Assembly (NCBI GenBank): GCA_016286555.1
Contig: JAEETA010000015.1
Coordinates: forward strand, 1 to 64,000
DNA from: Lachnospiraceae bacterium
Lineage (GTDB): Bacteria; Bacillota; Clostridia; Lachnospirales; Lachnospiraceae
Direction of reading: 5' to 3'
Length of the DNA stretch: 64,000 nucleotides
Part shown: positions 15,790 to 24,466 of the stretch, in pieces
Layout: each line of letters begins with the position of its first letter
Numbering within the stretch: position 1 is the first letter of the stretch
Program-made: the position numbers and the translations under genes
Notes under the pieces: model-generated
What the model was told of the DNA's origin: nothing
What the model saw: only the letters and a program-made list of their open reading frames with translations
Databases searched by the model: none

Positions 15790-16599
15790 ATGGCAGATAA
15801 TCCGATCAAATTAGATCCCGCATTGGCCCAGATCAGGCCAATCCAGACGGGACAGACAAATGCATCCGCCTCTGCGGCGAATGTACAGGCCACACCGGAA
15901 GTAAAGAAACCCGAAGTAAAACCTGCGGAAGAAACCCGGGAGCGTCCCGCTCCGGTGCAGGAGACCGAAACCCGGGAGCCGGTGCAGCGGTTTGAAAATA
16001 TCGTTTCCGTGTCCGAGGACGGCGATACCGTCCAGGTCAGCGAGGAAGGCAATGACAAGCTGGAGGAGAGCGCGGAAGGCTCCGTTACCGTGATCCGTGA
16101 GGAAGAGCCGAAGGCTGTGGAGATCCTGGAAGAGCAGGCCCGAGCCGCCAGAGAGATGAAGGAATCCATCCTGGCAGCCAGAGAGGCCAGCGAGAGGATC
16201 AAGGAGCAGCTCAGGGAGCAGACCGAAAAGGAAACGGAAGAGGACGATGCCGCCGATGTGCAGGCGGCGGAGAAGGAGCAGGCGAAAGCTCAGGCCGTCC
16301 AGTCCTTTGCAGGCTATTCCGACAGCCAGCTGGATCGTCTCTACCGCGAAGGACGCATTTCCCGCCAGGATTACGAGGAGGAGATGGAGTCCAGAGAGGA
16401 TCAGGAGCAGGCAGGCATTGCGGAAGGCCAGGCATTCTCGGCACAGATGGTGGGTGCTGCAGCACTGGCACAGGAGAATGCAAACGACGCCATCGCCGTG
16501 GAGAACATCGCTGATGAGGAGGCTTCCGATACCCTCAGCGCACAGATCCGCGCAGGCATCGTGGCAAATCTGGAGGACTTCCCTTTCTCCGGCCAGTGA
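15790..16599 (+). CDS. Ala/Glu-rich protein of unknown function with SHOCT-like segment
   Basis: A 269-residue soluble, strongly acidic protein with no signal peptide. Residues 1-75 look disordered (Ala, Pro, Glu rich), residues ~95-165 are likely coiled coil ('LEEQARAAREMKESILAARE'), and 'YSDSQLDRLYREGRISRQDY' (near 176-195) resembles the short SHOCT motif found in oligomerising bacterial proteins. The C-terminal ~60 residues are Ala-rich helices. The start follows GAAGGAGG. It has its own promoter and a neighbour on each side with no evident link. I do not recognise the family; the SHOCT resemblance is by eye only. Confidence 0.6.
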   Translation: MADNPIKLDPALAQIRPIQTGQTNASASAANVQATPEVKKPEVKPAEETRERPAPVQETETREPVQRFENIVSVSEDGDTVQVSEEGNDKLEESAEGSVTVIREEEPKAVEILEEQARAAREMKESILAAREASERIKEQLREQTEKETEEDDAADVQAAEKEQAKAQAVQSFAGYSDSQLDRLYREGRISRQDYEEEMESREDQEQAGIAEGQAFSAQMVGAAALAQENANDAIAVENIADEEASDTLSAQIRAGIVANLEDFPFSGQ

Positions 16600-16634
16600 T
16601 CCCGTTCTTTTGTCTGACGAATGCAGATACGGCA

Positions 16635-16663
16635 TTGATTTTTTTGCAATATTTCACTAAAAT
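16635..16663 (+). promoter_or_regulatory. Promoter of the DHH phosphoesterase gene
   Basis: TTGATT, 17-base spacer, TAAAAT. A weak 5-bp hairpin with a T run (16620-16645) overlaps the -35 and may end the preceding transcript. Confidence 0.55.
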
Positions 16664-16738
16664 AAAGTTTGGCTGGCTTTATCGGCGAAACGAACACAAA
16701 TGAGCTGCGATGGCGGCATATAGGAGGTTTGAAACAGG

Positions 16739-17656
16739 ATGAGACTCGTTACCAGAAGTGATTTTGATGGTTTGGTCTGCGCAATGCTTTTGAAGGAGAT
16801 CGACCTGATCGACGACATTAAATTCGTACATCCCAAGGATGTGCAGGACGGGAAGATCGAGCTTTCCGACAATGACATTACCACCAACCTTCCTTTTGAC
16901 GCGAGAGTACATCTTGCATTCGACCACCACGAGAGCGAGCTGTCCCGTATCAGCATGGCTCAGACCCAGGGCAAGTTCATCATCGACGGTGATGCGAAGT
17001 CCGCAGCCAGAGTGGTATACGATTATTACGGTGGCAAGGAGCGTTTTGACAGAGTCTCCGAGGAGATCATGTGGGCCGTGGATAAGGGCGACAGCGCCGA
17101 TTTCACCGAGGAGGAGATCCTGAATCCTACCGGCTGGGTGCTGATGAACTTCCTGATGGATGCCCGCACCGGCCTGGGCCGTTTCCACAACTTCCGCATT
17201 TCCAACTATGATCTGATGATGGAGCTCATCGATTACTGTGTGAACCACACCATCGATCAGGTGCTGGCACTGCCCGATGTCAAGGAGAGAGTTGACCTCT
17301 ACTTCGATCAGCAGAAGGAGTTCAAGGCACAGCTGGAGCGCATCGCAAAGGTTGACGGCAAGGTCGTCATCATCGACCTGAGAAACGAGGAGACCATCTA
17401 CTCCGGCAACCGTTTCATGATCTACGCAATGCATCCCGAGTGTGAGATGAGCGTACACGTGGCATGGGGCTTCCAGAAGCAGAATGTCGCAGTCATGATC
17501 GGTAAGTCCATTATCAACAAGGCAAGCAAGGTCGACATCGGCGAGATCTGCCTGTCCTATGGCGGCGGCGGACACAAGAACGCAGGTACCTGCCAGATCG
17601 CTACCGATGAGGTGGATGCAGCACTTCCCGAGATCATCAAGAAGCTGCAGGGCTGA
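16739..17656 (+). CDS. DHH-family phosphoesterase
   Basis: A 305-residue two-domain phosphoesterase. The N-terminal domain has 'TRSDFDGLVCAMLL' (first metal Asp pair) and the signature 'FDHHESE'; the C-terminal DHHA1-type domain has 'LSYGGGGHKNAGTC' which binds the substrate phosphate. Relatives cleave short oligonucleotides, cyclic dinucleotides or pyrophosphate-type bonds and need Mn. The protein has no sensory or membrane domain, so it is the short cytosolic form. It is often labelled exopolyphosphatase, but the substrate cannot be decided from motifs. In a genome rich in c-di-nucleotide enzymes, a role in clearing linear dinucleotides is possible. Start chosen by AGGAGG 12 bases upstream. 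Confidence 0.85.
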   Translation: MRLVTRSDFDGLVCAMLLKEIDLIDDIKFVHPKDVQDGKIELSDNDITTNLPFDARVHLAFDHHESELSRISMAQTQGKFIIDGDAKSAARVVYDYYGGKERFDRVSEEIMWAVDKGDSADFTEEEILNPTGWVLMNFLMDARTGLGRFHNFRISNYDLMMELIDYCVNHTIDQVLALPDVKERVDLYFDQQKEFKAQLERIAKVDGKVVIIDLRNEETIYSGNRFMIYAMHPECEMSVHVAWGFQKQNVAVMIGKSIINKASKVDIGEICLSYGGGGHKNAGTCQIATDEVDAALPEIIKKLQG

Positions 17657-17672
17657 TTACATAAGAATACAC

Positions 17673-17709
17673 AGACCTCCGTACCAAAGGGTGCGGGGGT
17701 CTTTTTTTG
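17673..17709 (+). terminator. Intrinsic terminator after the DHH gene
   Basis: AGACCTCCGTACC and GGGTGCGGGGGTCT pair around the loop AAA with a few mismatches, followed by seven T. Confidence 0.75.
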
Positions 17710-17842
17710 TTGCACCAACCCGGCAAGTGACTGACATGCTTGCATGATCAGACATTTGCCGGGTGCAAGAACATGGAGCACGAAGTGCGGAATGTTCGGG
17801 TGTGAGCGAGTAGGGGGGACTTTCCCCTACTCGATCTCTTTT
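17710..17842. other. Three tandem hairpins in the intergenic region before the glucoside operon
   Basis: First, TTGCACC..CCCGGCAA (17710-17726) pairs with TTGCCGGG TGCAA (17756-17768) with a small bulge. Second, GAACAT/ATGTTC (17769-17797) encloses GCAC-GAA-GTGC. Third, CGAGTAGGGG/CCCCTACTCG (17807-17833) is followed by ATCTCTTTT and looks like a terminator. No ORF of interest lies here. It could be a structured RNA, a mobile palindromic element, or stacked termination signals. Function unknown. Confidence 0.5.
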
Positions 17843-17881
17843 CACTGCTTTCGGGTTTTCCCTTTGTGCCCGGTTCAAAAG

Positions 17882-17901
17882 ATAGTTAAACGTTTAACTA
17901 T
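17882..17901. promoter_or_regulatory. Upstream LacI-type operator (O2)
   Basis: A perfect 20-bp palindrome, ATAGTTAAAC followed by its reverse complement, centred on CG as LacI-family sites usually are. It lies 100 bp upstream of the main operator, a distance that fits DNA looping. Confidence 0.8.
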
Positions 17902-17971
17902 TTTCTCGTTCATTTTTCACAAACGACAAAATCAGAAATCATACACCTTTCACAAAACTGCATAAATGGCG

Positions 17972-18000
17972 TTGACAAGTTTAGGTTTAGCGTTTAACCT
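17972..18000 (+). promoter_or_regulatory. Promoter of the alpha-glucoside operon with overlapping operator O1
   Basis: TTGACA (17972-17977), 17-base spacer, TAACCT. The imperfect palindrome TTAGGTTTAGC/GTTTAACCTAA (17981-18002) fills the spacer and the -10, so repressor binding would block polymerase directly. Confidence 0.75.
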
Positions 18001-18008
18001 AATACCAA

Positions 18009-18022
18009 GTTAAGCGCTTAAC
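18009..18022. promoter_or_regulatory. Downstream LacI-type operator (O3)
   Basis: Perfect 14-bp palindrome GTTAAGCGCTTAAC near the expected transcription start, sharing the TTAA(A/G)CG core with the two other sites. Its centre is 24 bp from that of O1. Confidence 0.75.
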
Positions 18023-18059
18023 CAAATTAAAAGCGCGCATTTATTTCAGGAGGGAACCA

Positions 18060-19349
18060 ATGAAAAGAAAAATTCTGAGCGTAGTATTGGGAATGTCTCT
18101 GGCTGCAACGCTTCTGGCGGGCTGTGGCAGCAGTGATGCAGGTGCAGGCAGCGCCGCGGGGACGGCAGCAAAGGCATCCGCAGCAGCCGCATCCGAGGAC
18201 GGCGGCGTAGAGAAAGTGGAGCTTAAGGTCTGGTCTCCCGAGACCGAGGCGGAGATCACACAGGAGTTCTGCCAGCAGTTTGCGGCAAACCATCCGGAGT
18301 ATGACATCACCTTCACCTATGAGAATGTGGAGAATGCAGATTCCATCACCCAGCTGAAGAACGATCCCGAAGTGGCAGCGGACGTCTTCGTTTATCCTAC
18401 CGGCGGAGTGCCCGAGCTCATCGAGGCAGGTCTCATCTATCCCATCACCGTGAACGAAGCACAGGTGAAGGCATCCTACGGTGAGAACGCCATCGCATCC
18501 TGCTCTTCTGACGGAATCCTGTATGGCATTCCTCAGACTCCCAACGCATTCTTCATGTACTACAACAAGTCCATGTACACCGAGGACGAGGTAAAGTCTC
18601 TGGAGACCATGCTGGCAAAGGATCTGGGAGACGGTGTTAAGAACTTCTCCATGCAGATCTCCAACAGCTGGTACATCGAGTCCTTCTTCTATGCTAACGG
18701 CGGCACCCTGTACGGTGAGGACGGGACCGATCCCACCTCCTGCTCCTGGAACGATGCCAAGGGCGTTCAGGTAGGAGAGTATCTCATCGATCTCGTAGCA
18801 AATGACAAGTACATCGAGGACATCGACAGCGTGGCTTCCAGCATGTTCCAGAACCGTGAGCTGGGCGCTATGTGCTCCGGTACCTGGTCCGCAGAGGACT
18901 TTGTGGCAGCGCTGGGAGATGATCTGGGCGCAGCAGTCCTGCCCACCATCAACATCGACGGCACTGATTATCAGCTGAGCAATTTCGCTGATTTCAAGGC
19001 ATACGGCGTTAAGTCCTCCACCAAGTATCCCAAGGCAGCGCAGGAGCTGGCTGAGTGGCTGGGCGGCGAGGAGTGCCAGCTGGCAAGATTCCAGAAGATC
19101 GACATGACTCCTACCGCAACCGCACTGCTGGCAAACGAAGAGGTTCAGAAGAACGTGGCTGCATACGCCCTGATCGACATGACCGGCAACTACTCCACCC
19201 CTCAGCCCACCACTTCCCAGATCGCACAGTACTGGGATCCCGTGGCAGCATTCGGCACCGGCGTGGTAAACGGTGATGTGACGAGAAGCAACCTTCAGGA
19301 ATCCCTGGATGCCATGGTGGAAGGTCTGACCTCCAAACTGGCTGAGTAA
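18060..19349 (+). CDS. Maltose/alpha-glucoside ABC transporter substrate-binding lipoprotein
   Basis: A 429-residue lipoprotein with lipobox 'TLLAGC' (Cys22), a short Ala/Gly/Ser linker and a fold of the MalE/cluster-1 type: 'LKVWSPETEAEITQEFCQQF' at the N-terminus, 'FVYPTGGVPELIEAGLIYPI' in the hinge region and a C-terminal helix pair. It delivers sugar to the two permeases that follow. The start follows AGGAGGGAACCA. It is the first gene of the operon under the triple operator, and the GH31 gene points to alpha-glucosides such as maltose or isomaltose as ligand. Confidence 0.9.
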   Translation: MKRKILSVVLGMSLAATLLAGCGSSDAGAGSAAGTAAKASAAAASEDGGVEKVELKVWSPETEAEITQEFCQQFAANHPEYDITFTYENVENADSITQLKNDPEVAADVFVYPTGGVPELIEAGLIYPITVNEAQVKASYGENAIASCSSDGILYGIPQTPNAFFMYYNKSMYTEDEVKSLETMLAKDLGDGVKNFSMQISNSWYIESFFYANGGTLYGEDGTDPTSCSWNDAKGVQVGEYLIDLVANDKYIEDIDSVASSMFQNRELGAMCSGTWSAEDFVAALGDDLGAAVLPTINIDGTDYQLSNFADFKAYGVKSSTKYPKAAQELAEWLGGEECQLARFQKIDMTPTATALLANEEVQKNVAAYALIDMTGNYSTPQPTTSQIAQYWDPVAAFGTGVVNGDVTRSNLQESLDAMVEGLTSKLAE

Positions 19350-19364
19350 ATGAACCACATCCGC

Positions 19365-19396
19365 TTCCGGGCAGGCTTTTGCGCCTGCCCCGGGAA
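19365..19396 (+). other. Intercistronic stem-loop between binding protein and permease
   Basis: TTCCGGGCAGGC pairs with GCCTGCCC(C)GGGAA over 12 bp with one bulged C. There is no T run, so it is unlikely to terminate. Such structures after binding-protein genes usually protect the upstream message and lower permease output, which is the inferred role. Confidence 0.65.
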
Positions 19397-19418
19397 CGGC
19401 CTTTGAAGGAGAAACACA

Positions 19419-20759
19419 ATGACAAACGTGTCTGAAAAGAAAAAGGATAAGGCCCCCCTTCTTTCCTACTTCCTTATGGGATGGGGGAATCTGCGGGCGG
19501 GACAGATCGTAAGAGGACTCCTGTATCTGCTGCTGGAGATTTCTTTCATCGTATTTTTCCTGCGCACCGGTATCGGCGCCCTGCAGGGACTCATCACCCT
19601 GGGTACCAATCAGCAGGGAATGGTCTTTAACGAGGAAATCGGCATTTACGAGCGGATCGACGGGGACAATTCCATGCTCCTGCTGCTGGGCGGTGTGGTG
19701 ACGTTGTTTGTCATTGTTTTTTTCCTGATCCTGTACTTCACCAGCATTCGCTCCGGCGCAGAGGCGCTGGCGCAGAAGGCAGCAGGAAAGCGCCCGGCAT
19801 CCTTTCGGGATGATATCCGGTCCCTGACAAACGGCAACATCCATAAACTGCTGCTGGCCATCCCTCTGGGCGGCCTGGTGCTCTTTACCGTGATGCCCCT
19901 GGTCTACATGATCCTCATGGCATTTACGAATTACGACGTGAACCATCAGCCTCCGGGAAATCTCTTTGACTGGGTGGGGCTGGAGAACTTCAAGACCCTG
20001 CTGGCGTCCTCCGACAAGCTTTCCCAGACATTCTGGCCCATCCTGGGATGGACGGCGGTGTGGGCGGTATTCGCCACCTTCTCCAACTATTTCCTGGGCA
20101 TGTTCCTGGCCATCCTCATCAATAACAAGGGCATCAAGGGGAAAAAGCTGTGGCGCACCATTTTCGTGCTGACCATCGCCATCCCTTCCTTCGTCAGCCT
20201 CCTGGTGATCCGGACCATGCTGAACAAGAACGGCGTCATCAACACGCAGCTTATGGAACTGGGCTTTATCACCCAGCCCCTGCCCTTCCTCACCAACGCC
20301 ACCTGGGCGCGGGTGACGGTGATCGTTGCGAATATGTGGATCGGCATTCCTTACACCATGCTGATCACCACGGGCATTCTGACCAACATCCCCGCAGATC
20401 TCTACGAGAGTGCGAAGATGGACGGCGCCGGCCCCGTGACCACATTTCGCAAGATCACCTTCCCCTATATTTTCTTCATTACCACGCCTTACCTGATCTC
20501 CAACTTCATCGCCAACGTCAACAACTTTAACCCCATTTACTTCCTGACGGAGGGCGGACCGCTGACGCTGGATTACTTCAAGGGCGCGGGTAAAACGGAC
20601 CTGCTGGTGACCTGGCTCTACAAGCTGACAAAGGACAGCATGGACTACAACTATGCGGCGGCCATCGGCATCGTGATCTTTGTGATCTCCGCCTCCATCT
20701 CCATCCTGGTCTACACCAGGTCGGGTGCTTTCAAGAATGAGGAGGGCTTCCAGTTATGA
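19419..20759 (+). CDS. Alpha-glucoside ABC transporter permease, MalF type
   Basis: A 446-residue membrane protein. The core after residue ~145 carries six membrane helices and the EAA loop 'YESAKMDGAGPVTTFRKITFP', where the ATPase docks; 'FNPIYFLTEGGPLTLDYF' is a MalF-family mark. The N-terminal ~140 residues hold two further hydrophobic stretches and a soluble loop, as in other MalF proteins. It follows the binding protein by 69 bases, with an AAGGAG site, and overlaps the next permease by four bases (ATGA). Confidence 0.9.
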   Translation: MTNVSEKKKDKAPLLSYFLMGWGNLRAGQIVRGLLYLLLEISFIVFFLRTGIGALQGLITLGTNQQGMVFNEEIGIYERIDGDNSMLLLLGGVVTLFVIVFFLILYFTSIRSGAEALAQKAAGKRPASFRDDIRSLTNGNIHKLLLAIPLGGLVLFTVMPLVYMILMAFTNYDVNHQPPGNLFDWVGLENFKTLLASSDKLSQTFWPILGWTAVWAVFATFSNYFLGMFLAILINNKGIKGKKLWRTIFVLTIAIPSFVSLLVIRTMLNKNGVINTQLMELGFITQPLPFLTNATWARVTVIVANMWIGIPYTMLITTGILTNIPADLYESAKMDGAGPVTTFRKITFPYIFFITTPYLISNFIANVNNFNPIYFLTEGGPLTLDYFKGAGKTDLLVTWLYKLTKDSMDYNYAAAIGIVIFVISASISILVYTRSGAFKNEEGFQL

Positions 20760-22078
20760 CGGATATGCAGACAAAGGATACGAGAAAGAAGGATACCTGG
20801 CAGCGGGCCCGCCTGGGCGCCCTGGTAACGGGACTCCTTCCTTTGGTGGGATTTGTCTTTCCTTTCGTTAACCTGCAAGGCAAAAATCTGACAGGAGTGT
20901 CTTTTCTGGCAACGATCCTGAAGAACCTCTCCGCGGATCGGGGACACCTCCTGCTTGGGGGCGGAGCAGCGCTCCTCCTGCTGCTCCTGTCGGCCCTTTG
21001 CGCTGTGGTCAGCTTTATCGTGTACCACAAGCGCAGCTATGACGGCGCCCGCCGGGGACTCCCCGAGATCGTGGGTATGGCTTCCATGGTGGTATCGGCT
21101 CTGGCGGTATTTTTCCAGACCATCTCCATCCTCTACGTGAAAAAGGCGGTGGAAGGCGCAGGACTTACGGACAGCTTTATGGTAAAGGACCTGGGCGCAG
21201 GATATTACCTGACTGTGATCTTTGCTTACCTGGGGCTCATCTGGGCCATGAAGAAAATGCGGATCCATCCCGGACACATCGTGCTGGTGATCATGTCCGT
21301 GGTATGGCTCTTCCCGATCTTTTACATCGTGATGAACTCCTTCCGGGGAGAGGGAAGCTTCTACGTCAATTACATCATTCCCAAGCAGTTCAGCCTGGAG
21401 AATTATCGGCAGCTCTTTGATGCGGGAAGCAAGTTCCACTACGGCAGATGGTATGTCAATACTTTCGTGGTGGCGGCCTTTGCCTGTGTGTGCAGCAGCC
21501 TCATCGTGCTGGCCACCGCCTATTCCCTGTCCCGGATCCGTTTCCGGGGGAGGAAGGTGATCATGAACTTCCTGCTGATCCTGGGAATGTTCCCGGCCTT
21601 CATGTCCATGATCGCCGTGTACTACATCCTGAAGGGCATGGGCCTGGCCCAGTCCCTGCCGGCACTGGTCATCGTGTATTCTGCCGGCGCGGCGCTGAAC
21701 TATTACGTGGCCAAGGGATTTTTCGATACCATTCCCCGGAGCCTGGATGAGGCGGCTTACCTGGACGGTGCCAGCAAATGGACCGTATTTACCAGGATCA
21801 CCATCCCACTGTCCAAATCCATCATCATCTACACGGTGCTGACAGGCTTCATTTCTCCCTGGGCGGACTACATCTTCGCCAGCATCATCCTGGGAGACAA
21901 GTCCGGGAAATACACCATCGCCATGGGACTCTATGGCATGTTGAGCCAGGACAATATCGACAAATACTTTAAGCAGTTCGCGGCGGGTGCCGTACTGGTG
22001 GCACTGCCCATCGCAGCCCTTTTCATCGCCCTGCAGAGGTACTATGTGGAAGGCCTGGCAGGATCGGTGAAGGGATAA
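20756..22078 (+). CDS. Alpha-glucoside ABC transporter permease, MalG type, with extended N-terminus
   Basis: Second permease, 440 residues. The C-terminal ~280 residues match MalG, with EAA loop 'DEAAYLDGASKWTVFTRITIP'. The first ~160 residues are extra compared with ordinary MalG (about 280-300 residues) and contain about four hydrophobic segments, such as 'GLLPLVGFVFPFVNL' and 'LLLGGGAALLLLLLSAL'. The role of this added membrane domain is unknown. The start overlaps the MalF stop. No MalK-type ATPase is encoded in the operon, so a shared ATPase from elsewhere must serve it. Confidence 0.88.
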   Translation: MTDMQTKDTRKKDTWQRARLGALVTGLLPLVGFVFPFVNLQGKNLTGVSFLATILKNLSADRGHLLLGGGAALLLLLLSALCAVVSFIVYHKRSYDGARRGLPEIVGMASMVVSALAVFFQTISILYVKKAVEGAGLTDSFMVKDLGAGYYLTVIFAYLGLIWAMKKMRIHPGHIVLVIMSVVWLFPIFYIVMNSFRGEGSFYVNYIIPKQFSLENYRQLFDAGSKFHYGRWYVNTFVVAAFACVCSSLIVLATAYSLSRIRFRGRKVIMNFLLILGMFPAFMSMIAVYYILKGMGLAQSLPALVIVYSAGAALNYYVAKGFFDTIPRSLDEAAYLDGASKWTVFTRITIPLSKSIIIYTVLTGFISPWADYIFASIILGDKSGKYTIAMGLYGMLSQDNIDKYFKQFAAGAVLVALPIAALFIALQRYYVEGLAGSVKG

Positions 22079-22113
22079 AGATAAAAATCTAAAACACGGA
22101 GAACAGGGAACTC

Positions 22114-24423
22114 ATGGATAGCATGCAGAACATGAAAAAGAGAATCATTGCGGGAGAGGGATTTCGCATCACGGTGCTGACGGAGCGCCTGCTCCGGCTG
22201 GAGTATCAGGCGGAAGGCCGTTTTACGGATGCCCGGACCCAGGTGGTGAGCTGCCGGGATTTCGGTGACCGGGAGGTGGCTTTCGAACGCCGCGAGATCC
22301 CGGGCGGCAAAGGCGCAGAGCTGGAGACGGAAGCACTGCTGGTAAAATACGCCGGCGGTCCCTTTTCCGGTATGACCCTTTCTATCCTGGTAAAGGCCAC
22401 GGGAGAGACCTGGACCCCGGAGCGTCGCGCGGGTACCCTTTGGGGTACCGCCAGAACCCTGGATGAAACCGACGGTAATGTGCTGATTGAGCCCGGTCTG
22501 TTCTCGAGGGAAGGCTTTGGAGTGCTGGACGACAGTAAGTCCCTCCTCTTTGATCCGAAGGCGGAAGCGGGCGGACAGGTGTATCCCCGGAAAGAGGAGG
22601 GCTCGGACCTGTACTTTTTCGGATATGGGCATGATTACTACGCAGGCCTGAAGGACTTCTACCGACTTACGGGCCGCACTCCCATGATCCCCCGGTATGC
22701 GCTGGGGAACTGGTGGAGCCGCTTCTACAAATACACGGAAGAGACCTACATGGAGTTGGTGGAAGGCTTCGAGCGGGAGGGGATCCCGCTGGCGGTGGCG
22801 GTCATCGACATGGACTGGCACCTGACTCAGGTCGATCCCCGGTACGGCACCGGCTGGACGGGGTATACCTGGAACCGGGAGTATTTCCCGGATCCCGCAA
22901 GGTTTTTGAAGCACCTCCACGACCATCATCTGAAGGCGACGCTAAACGTGCACCCCGCCGACGGCATCCGTGCCTTTGAAGACCCTTACGAGGAGATGGC
23001 CCTGGCCATGGGCATCGATCCCGCGACGGAAGCGCCGGTGGAGATGGATCTGACGGATCCGCAGTTCCGGAAGGCGTATTTTGACATCGTGAACCATCCC
23101 ATGGAGGACATGGGGGTGGACTTCTGGTGGATCGACTGGCAGCAGGGTACGAAGAGCAAAATGGAGCACCTGGATCCTCTGTGGCTCCTGAACCATTATT
23201 ATTTCAAGGATCAGGAAGGGCGGAACGTGCGTCCCATGATCTTCTCCAGATATGCAGGCCCCGGGTCTCACAGATATCCTGTGGGTTTTTCCGGAGACAC
23301 CTACGCCACCTGGAAGAGTCTGCAGCTCCAGCCCTACTTTACCCTCACCGCCTCCAACATCGGCTACGGCTGGTGGAGCCACGACATCTGCGGACATATG
23401 CACGGGCAGAAAAGCGATGAGATGATGATCCGCTGGCTGCAGTTCGGAGTCTTTTCTCCCATCATGCGGCTCCACAGCTCCGGGAACATCTTTTTCCGGA
23501 AGGAGCCCTGGAACCAGAGCCCGGAAAATCGCCGGATCATGGCGGATTTCCTGCGGTTGCGGCACCGGCTGATCCCCTATCTCTACACTATGAACCGGCG
23601 CAGCTACGAGGAGGGAGAGCCTCTGATCCGTCCCATGTACTACGAGTGCCCCGAGTGCGAGGACGCTTACGAGGTAAAGAGCCAGTATTTCTTCGGCACG
23701 GAGCTTCTGGTGGGCAGCATCGTGCGCCCCATGGATGAGGAGCTGCGGATGGGCAGTGTCAGTTGTCTGCTTCCGGAAGGAACCTGGCATGACCTGCGGA
23801 CGGGCTACCGGTACCGCGGCGGACGGCGGATGAATCTCTACCGCGAGATCACGGATATCCCCGTGCTCTTAAAGGACGGTGGCGTCCTGCCCCTGGCGGG
23901 AGAGGAGTGCCTGAACGCAGAGGAAAATCCGAAGGTTCTGGACTGGTATGTGGGGGCCGGCAGCAGCGGCAGTTTTACCCTTTACGAGGACGACGGGAGC
24001 ACCATGGAGTACCGCAGCGGAGCTTTCCTGGAGACTACACTTTCTTACGTGCGCAACGCGGACGGCAGCGCGCGGGTGACCATCCTCATCGAGGGCAGGA
24101 TCTCCCTTATGAAGCCGGGACGGATCCATCGCGTTCATCTCCTGGGAACGGACGCTGAGGTGTTTGAACTGGCAGAGCAGCCGGAGGAGATCTTCCTGCG
24201 GAAGGACTTTGCACCGGGAGAGATCCGGGAAAAGGCTCATGACGTGGGAGAAGCGCTTTTCCACCGTATCGACCTGGCCTGGATCCCCTACGACATGAAG
24301 GAGCAGCTCTACGGGTACTGGGAGCGGGAACAGGATCCTGCAGCATTCTGGGAGAGAGCCCGGAAGGCGGATATCTCCCCGGCCCTCAAAGAGGCGCTGT
24401 ATGAGGTCTTAAATCTGTGCTAG
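22114..24423 (+). CDS. Glycoside hydrolase family 31 alpha-glucosidase
   Basis: A 769-residue cytoplasmic enzyme with no signal peptide, acting on sugars brought in by the transporter. The nucleophile is Asp341 in 'FWWIDWQQG' and the acid/base is Asp395 in 'FSGDTYATW'. The nucleophile motif differs from the classic WIDMNE: the NE pair is replaced by QQ, as in a distinct GH31 branch. 'YGWWSHDICGHM' and 'MRLHSSGN' are the usual substrate-pocket segments, and the C-terminal beta domains include 'LYEDDGST' of the DUF5110 type. Alpha-glucosidase is the best guess; alpha-xylosidase or isomaltase activity is possible. Confidence 0.88.
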   Translation: MDSMQNMKKRIIAGEGFRITVLTERLLRLEYQAEGRFTDARTQVVSCRDFGDREVAFERREIPGGKGAELETEALLVKYAGGPFSGMTLSILVKATGETWTPERRAGTLWGTARTLDETDGNVLIEPGLFSREGFGVLDDSKSLLFDPKAEAGGQVYPRKEEGSDLYFFGYGHDYYAGLKDFYRLTGRTPMIPRYALGNWWSRFYKYTEETYMELVEGFEREGIPLAVAVIDMDWHLTQVDPRYGTGWTGYTWNREYFPDPARFLKHLHDHHLKATLNVHPADGIRAFEDPYEEMALAMGIDPATEAPVEMDLTDPQFRKAYFDIVNHPMEDMGVDFWWIDWQQGTKSKMEHLDPLWLLNHYYFKDQEGRNVRPMIFSRYAGPGSHRYPVGFSGDTYATWKSLQLQPYFTLTASNIGYGWWSHDICGHMHGQKSDEMMIRWLQFGVFSPIMRLHSSGNIFFRKEPWNQSPENRRIMADFLRLRHRLIPYLYTMNRRSYEEGEPLIRPMYYECPECEDAYEVKSQYFFGTELLVGSIVRPMDEELRMGSVSCLLPEGTWHDLRTGYRYRGGRRMNLYREITDIPVLLKDGGVLPLAGEECLNAEENPKVLDWYVGAGSSGSFTLYEDDGSTMEYRSGAFLETTLSYVRNADGSARVTILIEGRISLMKPGRIHRVHLLGTDAEVFELAEQPEEIFLRKDFAPGEIREKAHDVGEALFHRIDLAWIPYDMKEQLYGYWEREQDPAAFWERARKADISPALKEALYEVLNLC

Positions 24424-24426
24424 AAT
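24418..24426 (+). promoter_or_regulatory. Possible internal promoter before the LacI regulator
   Basis: TGC followed by TAGAAT, an extended -10 without a clear -35, at the very end of the GH31 gene. It might give the regulator some expression independent of the repressed operon promoter. Confidence 0.3.
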
Positions 24427-24466
24427 AGTGTAGATAGAAAAATAACCCACAAGGAGCCTTCGCCGA

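Noticed and set aside
18027..19946. Minus-strand open frame of 639 codons over the sugar-binding protein
   Set aside because: It is antisense to a clear MalE-type gene and its translation shows no domain or signal.
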